Assembly (NCBI RefSeq): GCF_007860185.1
Contig: NZ_SJPY01000002.1
Span: forward strand, 651,775-715,774
Direction of reading: 5' to 3'
From: Novipirellula aureliae
Lineage (GTDB): Bacteria > Planctomycetota > Planctomycetia > Pirellulales > Pirellulaceae
Length of the DNA stretch: 64,000 nt
Under the pieces are notes generated by a model that was not told the origin of the DNA, made no database searches, and saw nothing but the letters and a program-made list of their open reading frames with translations. A program made the translations under genes and the position numbers. The stretch's first letter is position 1. The number at the start of each line of letters is the position of its first letter. Shown here one piece after another: positions 44,270-53,416 of this stretch.

Positions 44270-46441
44270 TTATCGGGCTTTTCTTTGTTTCGTCCGATCA
44301 TAGGTTTCCGCCACCGCGATATCGCGTGCGACCTCTTCGGACAAACCCTGCCAGGAGAAAATCCGGTTTCTCATCTGAATCGTCGTCACCGGCTGGTGAT
44401 GAGGCTTGGTCACCGCGACAAGATTCTGCCAATGCTTTTGCGCACGTTTCAAGGTAGCGACAGCCTCCGCTTGTTTCTCTTTATCTCCGTCTGCGCGGTA
44501 CTGTTCCAACGCCACGGCAGCTCGTAGTTTTTCAGCAAAATACAGACACTGATGGCTCCAGGCCTGCACATCCATGATTTCGCATTCCAGCGTCGGATGA
44601 TCTCCGGTAACCGTTTGAACGATGCCAAGCGCCTTTTCGCCGATCCCCTGTAGCTCATCAGCCAGCTCCAGCGGCGTAATCAGCTCTTCGTCGTGCGTCC
44701 CATTACGCTCCGCCTGCACATAGTCAAGCACACTAATATATGCGGGATCGAGAACGTCATAATCCATCAGTTCTTCCAAAGATAGAAACGGTGATTTTTT
44801 ATCATCGTATCCACACTTTTGGTACCGAGCGGTCACCAGCATGCCCTCGGCATACATCGTGAAATCCCAGGAGTTATCGACATAGGATGCGAAACGCAGC
44901 GGCATTTTACTGGCCAGTTTAAACGCCTCCACCATCTTCTCACCGACACCCTTGCCATAACGTTGATCAAACTCAAGCGCAAACACTTGATCGGTCGTCT
45001 TCGGATCGTACAGCAAACGCCCCCACTGCTTGTAGAACAGCCACTGACGTTCCCAGGCATAATCCCAGGTCACGTGCTCATGATCCGGTACATGCGTGTA
45101 TTCCTTTCCAGGGAAGTAACACTCCGAACCAACATAATACCCGCCCACATACGGTTGTCCGTTCAGCTCAATGTGCTTGCGGATAAAGTCCGGCTCGCCC
45201 CAGCGCAGAATATAAAAAGATTCATTCCGCATCATCCATGTCACGGCATAGTTCTCTGGCAGCGGATTCCGATAAGCATCGGATATCGATCCGCCATGTA
45301 CCTGAATCAGCTTCGGCGTCGAATGCGCATGCGACCAGTTAAACTTGATCTCCACCCAGACCGGGCCGTCGACATCTAGCGAATCGATCGCATTGCGTGT
45401 CATCTCCTCGGTCGCACGATCCGTTGAGCCGCCGCTGTTCGCCTGCGCGGTGAACGGAACACGATGAATAAACTTAATCTTGCGGTCGGCCGCTTTCATG
45501 CCTTCAACGAACGTGCGGAAAATCCACTTTTCGCGATCCTCCGCCTCCATGCCATTCATAGCCTCGCCCAGACTGATCCCCAACCCCGCAAGGTTCGGAT
45601 ACTCATTGATCACCTGCGTCACACACTCCTTGGTATAACGCTCCATTTCGGGACTGTTCTTGGCCTGAGTGTAGTGAGCCCCGGTATCCTTATTCATTTC
45701 GGGATCATAATTATCCACATATCCTTCGGAACCAAAAATATTCCAATTGACCAGGTAAACGTCGATTCCGCGCAGTTTTGCCTCTTTAAACAATGTACGC
45801 CAAAAGGTCTGCCACTCCGCCAGCTCCGCATCATCAAACGGGCAGGCCTTAGGAAAATTCGTGGGCCGAATCATATACGGGAAAGGATGCAGCGACCAAA
45901 GAGTCAATGCGTTAAAGCGATTTTCCGCCATCATGTCGAGAAAGCTTCGCCAAAATTCCATGTCTCGCAACGTCTCATGATGCAAAGCCTGTAGCTCCTC
46001 ACTTTGACGATACGATGACCATGGCAGGTTGAACTTGATGGCGCGAAACGGAAACCGCGGATTGACCGTTTTCTCCGGTACTGACTCTAACCCGTGAATC
46101 CCAATCATATCGGCCAGTTCAAGAAGCCCATACATCGCGCCGATCTCATCGATCGCGCGAACCTCAACTCCATCAGCTGTTTTCGCTAACGAAAATCCCG
46201 CTTCGACCAGCGTCTTGTCCGCCCCGTTCGGCAGCAACGTTACGCGAATCGCCTCATCGCCTTCCGCCGCCGTAGGGTCTACAAAACCACCGGTGTCTCC
46301 CTTTTCCTTGAGCGCGCTGAGCACCCGCTCACCGCCAAACGATTGAGCGTAAGATTCCGTATTCAATACAACATCAACTGACTCACCATAACCGCAGGCA
46401 CAAACCGCCAAGGCGACCACAAATCCAAACAGTCTCATCAT
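44270..46441 (-). CDS. secreted GH67-N/GH20-fold putative glycosidase, paralogue A
   Basis: A 723-residue exported protein. The signal is at about 1-19. Residues 20-125 form an alpha/beta domain like the N-terminal domain of GH67 alpha-glucuronidases and of hexosaminidases (IDEIGAMYGLLELADMI). The barrel starts with FPFRAIKFNLPW and includes FLDMMAENRFNALTLWSLHPFPYM, KLRGIDVYLVNWNIF, LAGLGISLGEAMNGM (E293 is a candidate catalytic residue shared by all three paralogues), KFIHRVPFTA and VWVEIKFNWSHAHST. A helical C-terminal region of about 200 residues ends the protein. I know no characterised relative. The start (ATGATG) directly follows the stop of the relic at 46442. Confidence 0.6.
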   Translation of the reverse strand: MMRLFGFVVALAVCACGYGESVDVVLNTESYAQSFGGERVLSALKEKGDTGGFVDPTAAEGDEAIRVTLLPNGADKTLVEAGFSLAKTADGVEVRAIDEIGAMYGLLELADMIGIHGLESVPEKTVNPRFPFRAIKFNLPWSSYRQSEELQALHHETLRDMEFWRSFLDMMAENRFNALTLWSLHPFPYMIRPTNFPKACPFDDAELAEWQTFWRTLFKEAKLRGIDVYLVNWNIFGSEGYVDNYDPEMNKDTGAHYTQAKNSPEMERYTKECVTQVINEYPNLAGLGISLGEAMNGMEAEDREKWIFRTFVEGMKAADRKIKFIHRVPFTAQANSGGSTDRATEEMTRNAIDSLDVDGPVWVEIKFNWSHAHSTPKLIQVHGGSISDAYRNPLPENYAVTWMMRNESFYILRWGEPDFIRKHIELNGQPYVGGYYVGSECYFPGKEYTHVPDHEHVTWDYAWERQWLFYKQWGRLLYDPKTTDQVFALEFDQRYGKGVGEKMVEAFKLASKMPLRFASYVDNSWDFTMYAEGMLVTARYQKCGYDDKKSPFLSLEELMDYDVLDPAYISVLDYVQAERNGTHDEELITPLELADELQGIGEKALGIVQTVTGDHPTLECEIMDVQAWSHQCLYFAEKLRAAVALEQYRADGDKEKQAEAVATLKRAQKHWQNLVAVTKPHHQPVTTIQMRNRIFSWQGLSEEVARDIAVAETYDRTKQRKAR

Positions 46442-46606
46442 TTATTTCCCTCGGATCTCTTTACGAATCTCTTCCATCACCGCCATGCATTTCGGATTAA
46501 AAATAGGATGCTCATCCGTGACCTCCGCCCTCTTCTCCGCAGCGTTGACGGATGAAGCCATCGTCAAGAGACACGCCGCCGACAACAGCCAGCACAAGGT
46601 ATTCAT
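46442..46606 (-). pseudogene. internally deleted GH29-like gene: signal peptide joined to C-terminal tail
   Basis: A 54-codon frame. A normal signal peptide (MNTLCWLLSAACLLTMASS, cut near NAA) is joined after three residues to VTDEHPIFNPKCMAVMEEIRK. That tail is nearly identical to the last 25 residues of the 512-residue GH29-like protein ending at 21993 (VTDDHPVFNPECIAVMEEVRK). Everything between, about 450 residues, is missing in frame. It keeps its stop codon and abuts the next gene (TAA then ATG), so it could still be translated as a small exported peptide. The relic reading is favoured. Confidence 0.75.
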
Positions 46607-46665
46607 CTTATCTCGGTAACTCATATACTCCCCAGAGGAACTGGCTTGATTATCGATTTGACCGT

Positions 46666-47910
46666 CTATCTTCTTTTTTCAGGCGAGGTCTGCCCATAGG
46701 CCTGCCAAGCCTTTGCAAACGTGCTATCCGGCAACCAATTCGCCGTTGACTTGTCACCCTCATACTGATCGTATGAGGCCACATTCAGCGATTGCCGGCC
46801 GCCTTTTTCAAAATTGTAGACGTCGCCAAGCCATCCTTTTTCAATGTCAACCGGTTTGAGCGAGCCGTCGTCATTGAGGCGAACCCGCATGGATGCTTTC
46901 AGGAAATCGATGACGAAAGCCCAGGTCGATTCGGCATCCGCAGGGCCATGCCCCACACCCCCTTCCATCATCATGCACATCGCCGCATTCCGTTCGCTAC
47001 GCAGCGTCGCAACCGTCTGGTCCTGGCGAGCATTGAGAAGGTATTTGTCTGCGGTTCCGCACATTACCAAAGCTGGAACCTGCTCCGTGTTCGGAAACTG
47101 CAAGTAGCTCGAAAAGCCAGGGTGAAAAGCGACCCATGCAATGGTTCTTTCCGGCCAGTCACGCGGAAAACTGGCGGAGAATGCGGTGCCGTTCGAGTGC
47201 CCGAACGTCATGATCGGTGCGGTCGCTAGCTCGGGGTGACCACACATCTCCGCCAACTTCTTAATGTGCTCCTCCAGCACCGTCACCGATGCAACCCCGC
47301 GTTTTACCGGATCGCCGTCCATGGCAACCAGAGCTAGCTGCTCCTCTTCAGCGAATTTCTGAAGAATTGGCGTCGTAATATTTCCAATGCCGTGCATCGA
47401 GATATAAAAAGCCGCCTTCACCGTTTTGACGGACTCCGGAATGTACACATAAAAATGGGCATCCGTTCCGGTTCGTTTCCCAACAATCGAATTCTTAGGG
47501 TCCATCTGAACGACAAAGCCGGTCAGAGAGCTGACCATCAACTGCGGCTTCAACTTCACCACAATCGGCATGGGCTGTGAAAAATAGTCCATGGAGTCAA
47601 TTTTTATCTGACGGGTACTATGCCCATTGCGTTCCACTTTTAAGGTAGCAATCCCACCACCGCCGCGTTCTTCGAGCGGTTCCTCAAGAGTGAATTCCAG
47701 GGCAAACTCGCCGTTGCCATCCGTGCGAGCTACCGCATTGACCGGCAACAGCGTTACCGTGGCGTCATTCAGCCAGTTGTCATCGGTATCCATCACCTTG
47801 CCTTTAAGAAATACCGTTTCGCCTTGAGCAAAGGAAATGCCGCCGAGCAGCGTTCCAAGTATCAGCAAACGGGTTAACCAAATATTCTTCACAACGTTCA
47901 TCTTACTCAT
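46666..47910 (-). CDS. secreted alpha/beta-hydrolase esterase with carboxypeptidase-regulatory-like domain
   Basis: A 414-residue exported protein. The signal is at about 8-29. Residues 30-120 form a beta-sandwich of the carboxypeptidase regulatory type (VFLKGKVMDTDDNWLNDATVTLL, RTDGNGEFALEF). The alpha/beta-hydrolase domain is at about 140-390: nucleophile Ser in FGHSNGTAF, Asp in MCGTADKYLL, His in GGVGHGPA. It probably removes acyl groups (acetyl or hydroxycinnamoyl) from the polysaccharide; the substrate is inferred from context. Starts at ATG 47910 and 47901 are both possible; the frame further upstream is Lys/Glu-rich. It precedes the relic at 46442 by 59 bases. Confidence 0.75.
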   Translation of the reverse strand: MSKMNVVKNIWLTRLLILGTLLGGISFAQGETVFLKGKVMDTDDNWLNDATVTLLPVNAVARTDGNGEFALEFTLEEPLEERGGGGIATLKVERNGHSTRQIKIDSMDYFSQPMPIVVKLKPQLMVSSLTGFVVQMDPKNSIVGKRTGTDAHFYVYIPESVKTVKAAFYISMHGIGNITTPILQKFAEEEQLALVAMDGDPVKRGVASVTVLEEHIKKLAEMCGHPELATAPIMTFGHSNGTAFSASFPRDWPERTIAWVAFHPGFSSYLQFPNTEQVPALVMCGTADKYLLNARQDQTVATLRSERNAAMCMMMEGGVGHGPADAESTWAFVIDFLKASMRVRLNDDGSLKPVDIEKGWLGDVYNFEKGGRQSLNVASYDQYEGDKSTANWLPDSTFAKAWQAYGQTSPEKRR

Positions 47911-48127
47911 CTCGTTCTTCTTTTTTTTCCCACCCTCGTCCCCTGTCCAGCCGTACTTATTGCACGGCTCTTCGGTGGTACGGGATGTCGTTTCCATAAC
48001 GGCGGTAGCGGTGAGCCGATGGCTGTAAGGCCACGGGCAGTAACGCGAACGCCCGAATGCTTAGGGACGTTCGATTGATAACTTTATCACTTGCAAATGT
48101 TTGCGTTTCCCAAGTTTCGTAGTGGCG

Positions 48128-49525
48128 TTAGTAGTTCAACGTTCCTCTTTTCGGTGCCCCCTTTTGCCCCTCCCACCATTCGTTGGGACCTTCCGTTTCA
48201 ATCTGCTTCCAAAGCTTGAAGAGGATCTGTTTCATCTCTTCTGTTTTTTCCGGCATCTTGGCGGCGAGATCATTTTCTTCTTTCCAGTCTTTTTGGATTT
48301 CATAGAGCTGGAATTCGGTCATCGTATCATTGCCGACAATCTTCCAATCACCGATGCGCATGGCAACCCGGTCGTTCGGATGTGAAACGTGAGTACGCCA
48401 AAACAATGGAATCCTGCGTTCAACCGGTTTGCCTTCAAACACTGGCAACAGACTCACGCTGTCGATCGTGCGATCCGTCGGCAGCGGTACGCCGGCCATA
48501 TCGAGTGCCGTTGCAAAAATATCGGTTCCAATGATGGGAATATCACTCGTACTTCCAGCCGCAATGTGTCCTGGCCAACGAGCCAGTCCCGGCACTCGGA
48601 TACCACCCTCATGGTCGCTGCGTTTGCCGCCACGAAGTCCGCCAGAGGTGCCGCCATATTGCGACACGGGCCCGTTGTCGGACGAAAAGTAAACAAGCGT
48701 ATTGTTCGTCGCGCCGATTTCATCCAAGGCATCGAGCACGATGCCCAGCCCATGATCCATTTGGCTGATGTTCCCCATGTATTTGCTGTTTTCATGCCCA
48801 TTGTAGAGCTGCATGAAACGAGAGTCGGTGGCAATCGGCATATGCGGTTCATGGAACCAAACGGAAAGCACAAACGGTTTTTCGGGATTGCGTTTCTCCT
48901 TCATCCAACTTGCAGCCTCCGCTGCAACAAGCGGTGCGGAGTATCCCTTCAGCTCGCCAACCGGTTCGCCGTTGCGAAAAAAATTATCCGGATTCTCATG
49001 GCTGGGGCTTGCGTTGTTCTGAGTATACATCCAGTAGTCATAGCCATGATCGCCAGGCTGAGGGTACTCGGGATTATTAAACTGTGGCTTCGCCAGCAAA
49101 TGCCATTTCCCCACATGACAGGTCTCATACCCAACACCCTTTAACAGTTTTGGATAGGTGATTTCGCTCGCCCGCAGATGCGCCTCATGATTGCCTGACA
49201 AATGTCGCCACACACCATTGCGATAGGGCGTTCGCCCGGTAAGAATCGCCGAGCGTGAAGGAGAACAAACGCCGCAGGCAGAATAACACTGCGTGAACTT
49301 CATGCCCTCCTCCGCCAGCCGATCCATGTTTGGGGTCTGAATCAACTCATGGCCGTAGGTTCCTGAATCCCCCCACCCCATGTCATCGGCGAGCAAGACC
49401 ACAATATTGGGCTTGTTTGCCGAACTGCCGCCAGCAGGCGAAGCCTGGTCCGTTTGCGCAGATGCGGCAACACTAAGCAGCCATATCGATACGATGGTCG
49501 CCATTCTCATCATTGTCTGTTTCAT
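48128..49525 (-). CDS. secreted S1 sulfatase (CSPSR type)
   Basis: A 465-residue exported sulfatase. The signal peptide is at about 1-23, followed by a Ser/Gly/Ala-rich linker. Motifs: LLADDMGWGDSG, VCSPSR with C87 as the predicted formylglycine, GKWHL and SSDNGPVSQYGG. The insertion HLSGNHEAHLRASE after the FGly motif and WMYTQNNASPSHENP differ from the CTPTR sulfatases here, so it should belong to another S1 subfamily and attack a different sulfate position. It follows the GH29 gene at 49545 by 19 bases, so they are likely co-transcribed. A start five codons upstream (49540) is also possible. Confidence 0.9.
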   Translation of the reverse strand: MKQTMMRMATIVSIWLLSVAASAQTDQASPAGGSSANKPNIVVLLADDMGWGDSGTYGHELIQTPNMDRLAEEGMKFTQCYSACGVCSPSRSAILTGRTPYRNGVWRHLSGNHEAHLRASEITYPKLLKGVGYETCHVGKWHLLAKPQFNNPEYPQPGDHGYDYWMYTQNNASPSHENPDNFFRNGEPVGELKGYSAPLVAAEAASWMKEKRNPEKPFVLSVWFHEPHMPIATDSRFMQLYNGHENSKYMGNISQMDHGLGIVLDALDEIGATNNTLVYFSSDNGPVSQYGGTSGGLRGGKRSDHEGGIRVPGLARWPGHIAAGSTSDIPIIGTDIFATALDMAGVPLPTDRTIDSVSLLPVFEGKPVERRIPLFWRTHVSHPNDRVAMRIGDWKIVGNDTMTEFQLYEIQKDWKEENDLAAKMPEKTEEMKQILFKLWKQIETEGPNEWWEGQKGAPKRGTLNY

Positions 49526-49544
49526 AAAACCGTTTCTCATTCGA

Positions 49545-51041
49545 CTAATTCTTCAATGTAATACGAAATCCATTCACATACTGACCCGGCAACGTTTTCG
49601 GCAACGGGATGTTTAGACCATCGCTCGAGCGTTTCCATTCAATGTTCTCATCACTGCCCATCAGCTCGATGGCGGCAATATCTTGATCGAGTAATCCACC
49701 GGTCGCCAACGTTTTGATGAGAATATCATTTGTCGGCGGAGCTAACAGGAAGGCATAAAGAACTCCGTCTTTCTGAGTAAAACGAATGTCCTGTGGGGAG
49801 AAGTTCTTATGGTTTTCCCCCTGACGGCCATCCTTAATTTCCAATGGCCCCTCGCCATAGGTTTTCCATGGACGGGAGCCATAAATACCCTCTCCGTTCA
49901 TCTTTACAAAATCGCCGAAAGCGGTCAGGTAAGCGGCCTGATTTTCGGGCAGCGTGCCGTCTCCCCGCAAAGCGACGTTGAGCATCACGACACCGTTCTT
50001 ACTGATCGCATCCACGGCGTTTCCGACCATCACTGGAATAGCCATTCGATTCACAGCCCCTTTCCGATAGAACCAACTACCGGAAAGATCCGTTGCCCAC
50101 ATCCAGGGCTGTGGCTTGATTTCTCCTGCGCCGCCGCGCTCTACATTCGGGGTATAGGCGCGTTTGTCCTTTCCGCCTTTGGCAGAGAAAACGACCGTCT
50201 GTTTACCATCATTCTCTTTCCGATCGCGGTTCAAATAAGACGAAAACAGTTTAAGGCCTAAAGACTTTCCGGTCTTTTCGTTGGGATAGGGACAGTCATT
50301 GTTAAACCAATCGGGGTCATACTTGTCCATAATTTCCCAACAACGGTCATACCAGTGTTGATTCCAACTATCGGAGTGCTTATAGCCGGAGGGATCATAT
50401 TCCAGATTAAATAGCTTCGCTTCGAGCGTACCGGGGGTCTGATATTGACGAGCCGACGCAAAGAAGCTCGGCGACCAATACAGATGGGTAGAGATACCAA
50501 ACTTGAGCCCATGTTTCTCCGCCGCCGCCTTCCATTCCTTGAGCGTATCGCGTTTGGGTCCCCTATCCACCGAGTTCCAAGGGTGGAACGAATCGTACAT
50601 ATCGAAGTTGTCGTGATGACAAGCTACCGGCATAACAAATCGAGCACCGCAGTCTTTAAAGAATTGAACAAGCCCATCCGGATCGAAGTTTTCCGCCTTG
50701 AACAAAGGAACCAGATCTTCATAGCCGAACTCCTCGACAGGTCCATATCGCTTTTCATGGAATGCTCTCAGATTTTCATTCATGTTTCGCTGTAAACCTG
50801 ATTGTCCATTTGATGGGCCGTACATTCGCCGGCCGTAGTGCGAGCCATCGCCGGGTCGATTTTCGTCGCTTGCCGAGGGAATCCCCCAATGCATCCAAAC
50901 ACCAAACTTGCCATCCAAAAACCATTCCGGCACATCATAATTTGCCGCCATCGATTCCCAGGTGGGTTCAATCTCGGCAGCGTGGACAGAGAGAGGAAGG
51001 CAACTGAGACATAACGCCATCCAACGAATTGTTAATTTCAT
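49545..51041 (-). CDS. secreted GH29 alpha-L-fucosidase
   Basis: A 498-residue exported fucosidase. The signal peptide is at about 1-22. The barrel has the long N-terminal loop KFGVWMHWGIPSASDENRPGDG, then ARFVMPVACHHDNFDMYDS, KFGISTHLYWSPSFF and DPDWFNND. The usual W-F-D is replaced by FNND, but D249 lines up with the nucleophile of enzymes having W-N-D, so activity is likely retained. The C-terminal beta-domain ends in an ELMGSDENIEWKRSSDG element typical of GH29. ATG 51041 has GGAGAAGA upstream; the open frame before it is basic. It is clearly different from the other GH29 copies, so not a recent duplicate. Confidence 0.85.
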   Translation of the reverse strand: MKLTIRWMALCLSCLPLSVHAAEIEPTWESMAANYDVPEWFLDGKFGVWMHWGIPSASDENRPGDGSHYGRRMYGPSNGQSGLQRNMNENLRAFHEKRYGPVEEFGYEDLVPLFKAENFDPDGLVQFFKDCGARFVMPVACHHDNFDMYDSFHPWNSVDRGPKRDTLKEWKAAAEKHGLKFGISTHLYWSPSFFASARQYQTPGTLEAKLFNLEYDPSGYKHSDSWNQHWYDRCWEIMDKYDPDWFNNDCPYPNEKTGKSLGLKLFSSYLNRDRKENDGKQTVVFSAKGGKDKRAYTPNVERGGAGEIKPQPWMWATDLSGSWFYRKGAVNRMAIPVMVGNAVDAISKNGVVMLNVALRGDGTLPENQAAYLTAFGDFVKMNGEGIYGSRPWKTYGEGPLEIKDGRQGENHKNFSPQDIRFTQKDGVLYAFLLAPPTNDILIKTLATGGLLDQDIAAIELMGSDENIEWKRSSDGLNIPLPKTLPGQYVNGFRITLKN

Positions 51042-51158
51042 TGGTCTTCTCCGCCGGTGGTCTGTTTGAAAAAATTTCAGTGAAAAAGCTATTGCGGTGG
51101 CTAGTCTCACGGTGACTCTACTTAAGGTGTGAACTCGTATAGTAAACTTCCGATAAGA

Positions 51159-53348
51159 TTACCGAGGTCCTGCTTCATTGAGAGGGAAAGGTTTGAATCC
51201 AGTTTTCAATGCCGGGCTATCATCTTGCAGACGAAAGTCTCCGTTCGCCGGATCTGTAAAACCGGGATCGGCAATGACCGAATTACGATCGTTGCCCAGA
51301 GCTCGCCACTTCTTCCAACTCGTCACCGGCTCGTTGGGCTCGTAAAGGCGACTGAGACAACGGTCTTGTGCCCCCAGAACCTCTCCGGCTATCGACCAGA
51401 CAAGATTGCTGTCGGCCTTGAAGCCCCCAGGGGTATTGACACGATAAGCGTATCCCCCGGCGTAGATTGGCGTCCCGTCACTGAGCAAGATATTGTTGGT
51501 CAGGATGAAGCCGGTGTGCGGCTGAGCTTTGCCCATCATGACCACGCTGGTATCGGCAAAGGCGAAGATATTGTTACGGACGATGTTGTTCTTGCCGTAG
51601 TGCTGGTTGAAGCAGGCATGGCGACAGCGATAGGCCAGATTGTTCTCGATGAGAATATTGCGGGAGCCCTCATCACAATAGATTGCCCAACCGCCATATT
51701 TCCCGGCCCAGATATCGTGAAAGCGGTTATGACGGATCACCGTTCCTGTCTGGTCGCCAAGGGTGTAGATGCCCCCCAGGTCACTAAGCACGGCCCCGTC
51801 CCCGTTGGTCCAGCGCCCGATGTGGTGGATGTGGTTGTGCTCGAAGCGGTTGCCCGTAGCCAACCCGCGACCGTAGCCCCAGGTCCAACCGCTGGAAATG
51901 CCCGAGTAATAGAAGTTGTAGATCTCGTTGTGATGCACGTTGTTGTCCGGACTCTGTCCAATCCAGATCCCCACGGCACAGTGATAGTAGCGGCCACCGT
52001 CATAGATGCGGCAGTCGGCGATTTCATTGTGACTGCAGGCGTCCAATGGGTTTTCAAGTACCGGTGGAAAATCGGTCCGGTCGGGATTCTCTTTGTCCGA
52101 AGGCGGACGGATCTTAGGACCGATCAAGAAACCGCCGGCACCCAAGTCATGAATGTCACAATGCAGGACTCGGTTCTGTTCACAACCCGGCCCGATCTCG
52201 AGAGCGTAGTTACCGATGGCCGTGATCTCACAATCTTCAAAGCTACAGTTGCGCGTATCCAAAAGACGCACAGCACCATCCATTTGGATATCAGCTTGGC
52301 TATAGCCAGAAGGCCCCTTATCGCGAGGCAGCACCCACGTCGTATGGCTAAAGGTCAGACCGCGAAAGGCAAGATGCTCGACCCATTTCTCCTGATCCGC
52401 ATCGCCTTCAAGTTGGAGCACCGTCACCAGGTTGGGGATCATGGCCACGATTTCGGACTCGTCGGGTAAGGGATAGTAGTAGAGCTTGTCGGCTTGGCGG
52501 TCGAGATACCACTCGCCCGGCTGATCCAGCATGGCTCGCCCGCCCTCAAGGTAGTAATGGTCCTCGACTTCCAGAGCTCGACCACTCTGCTTCGCACATA
52601 CGATCTTTTGGTTCTCGCGATCCACACGGTCCAGCGGCATGTGGTACTCCAGCCACTTGTTGAAGATCACCGCAACCCCGTCCTCAACCCCATCAAAATA
52701 GTGGGCGTCTGTCGAGGCAAAACGAAAGTCATAGGTCTTAGCCCGCTGCTCGGCCGCCGAATTCTTTTCGACCAAGGGAACATCCGGAATCTGAAGATAG
52801 CCTTGATTGGGCGTGCGCGACTGGGTGGCCCGGTGACCATTGACCCACATCTGCTCAAAAGGTTGGTAACCGCCAGGCAACTGCGTTAGATCCGCAACCA
52901 CCACCGCGTATCCGTTGAGCTCCGCCGTTTGCCAATGCTCGACCTTACGCCCGCCGCTGATAACCACCGCCTGATCGTCCTGGTCCTGATCACCCCAGGA
53001 ACGATAAATCACCGGCGCCGTTTGCGTGCCGCTATCGCGAGCATCCAGCACGAAGGGCTTTTCAAGGAGATATTCGCCGGGAAGAACGCAAATCTCGATA
53101 GCTTGCTGGCGACGTTGTCCTTGGGGCAGATCACGGATTGCGCTGCGAACAGCCTCCAGACTTCGGAAGGGGCCGTCCGCCCCGTGGGATGATGGATGCT
53201 CCAATGTTCCTGACCAAGCGTCGTTCCCCTCGAGCGACACAAAGAACCGCAGAGGTTGAGACGATTCCGCAGCGCATGGAACCATACCAACAAGAAAAGT
53301 AGCAATCGCAAAACAAACAACCTGTTTGAATGAGCCTTCGTCTTTCAT
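51159..53348 (-). CDS. secreted right-handed beta-helix glycosidase-like protein (GH141-like)
   Basis: A 729-residue exported protein. The signal is at about 1-28. FFVSLEGNDAWSGT and HGADGPFRSLEAVRSAIRDL form the N-terminal element. Beta-helix coils run from about 320 to 620: EHLAFRGLTFSHT, NCSFEDCEITAIG, NRVLHCDIHDLG, NEIADCRIYDGG, NNVHHNEIYNFYYSGI, NHIHHIGR and NILIENNLAYRC. It closes with DPGFTDPANGDFRL. It shares the same plan as the proteins at 18056 and 26526, so GH141-type fucosidase or related activity is plausible. AAGG lies about eight bases before ATG 53348. Flanked by a GH29 gene and two GH67-N-like genes. Confidence 0.75.
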   Translation of the reverse strand: MKDEGSFKQVVCFAIATFLVGMVPCAAESSQPLRFFVSLEGNDAWSGTLEHPSSHGADGPFRSLEAVRSAIRDLPQGQRRQQAIEICVLPGEYLLEKPFVLDARDSGTQTAPVIYRSWGDQDQDDQAVVISGGRKVEHWQTAELNGYAVVVADLTQLPGGYQPFEQMWVNGHRATQSRTPNQGYLQIPDVPLVEKNSAAEQRAKTYDFRFASTDAHYFDGVEDGVAVIFNKWLEYHMPLDRVDRENQKIVCAKQSGRALEVEDHYYLEGGRAMLDQPGEWYLDRQADKLYYYPLPDESEIVAMIPNLVTVLQLEGDADQEKWVEHLAFRGLTFSHTTWVLPRDKGPSGYSQADIQMDGAVRLLDTRNCSFEDCEITAIGNYALEIGPGCEQNRVLHCDIHDLGAGGFLIGPKIRPPSDKENPDRTDFPPVLENPLDACSHNEIADCRIYDGGRYYHCAVGIWIGQSPDNNVHHNEIYNFYYSGISSGWTWGYGRGLATGNRFEHNHIHHIGRWTNGDGAVLSDLGGIYTLGDQTGTVIRHNRFHDIWAGKYGGWAIYCDEGSRNILIENNLAYRCRHACFNQHYGKNNIVRNNIFAFADTSVVMMGKAQPHTGFILTNNILLSDGTPIYAGGYAYRVNTPGGFKADSNLVWSIAGEVLGAQDRCLSRLYEPNEPVTSWKKWRALGNDRNSVIADPGFTDPANGDFRLQDDSPALKTGFKPFPLNEAGPR

Positions 53349-53416
53349 AATTCAACCCTTATGCTTTATTTGATGTTTTCGTTCAATCCGCCGCCAATCT
53401 CTTTCAACTTTCACGG

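Noticed and set aside
49545-51041. Loss of the GH29 nucleophile (WFNND instead of WFD)
   Set aside because: Aligning on the preceding Y-x-P-D places D249 at the position of the nucleophile in W-N-D type GH29 enzymes, so it is probably active.
51129-52469. Long + strand frame of 446 codons
   Set aside because: Lies antisense within the beta-helix gene at 51159 whose product has signal peptide and coil motifs; the antisense product is Thr/Val-rich and matches nothing.
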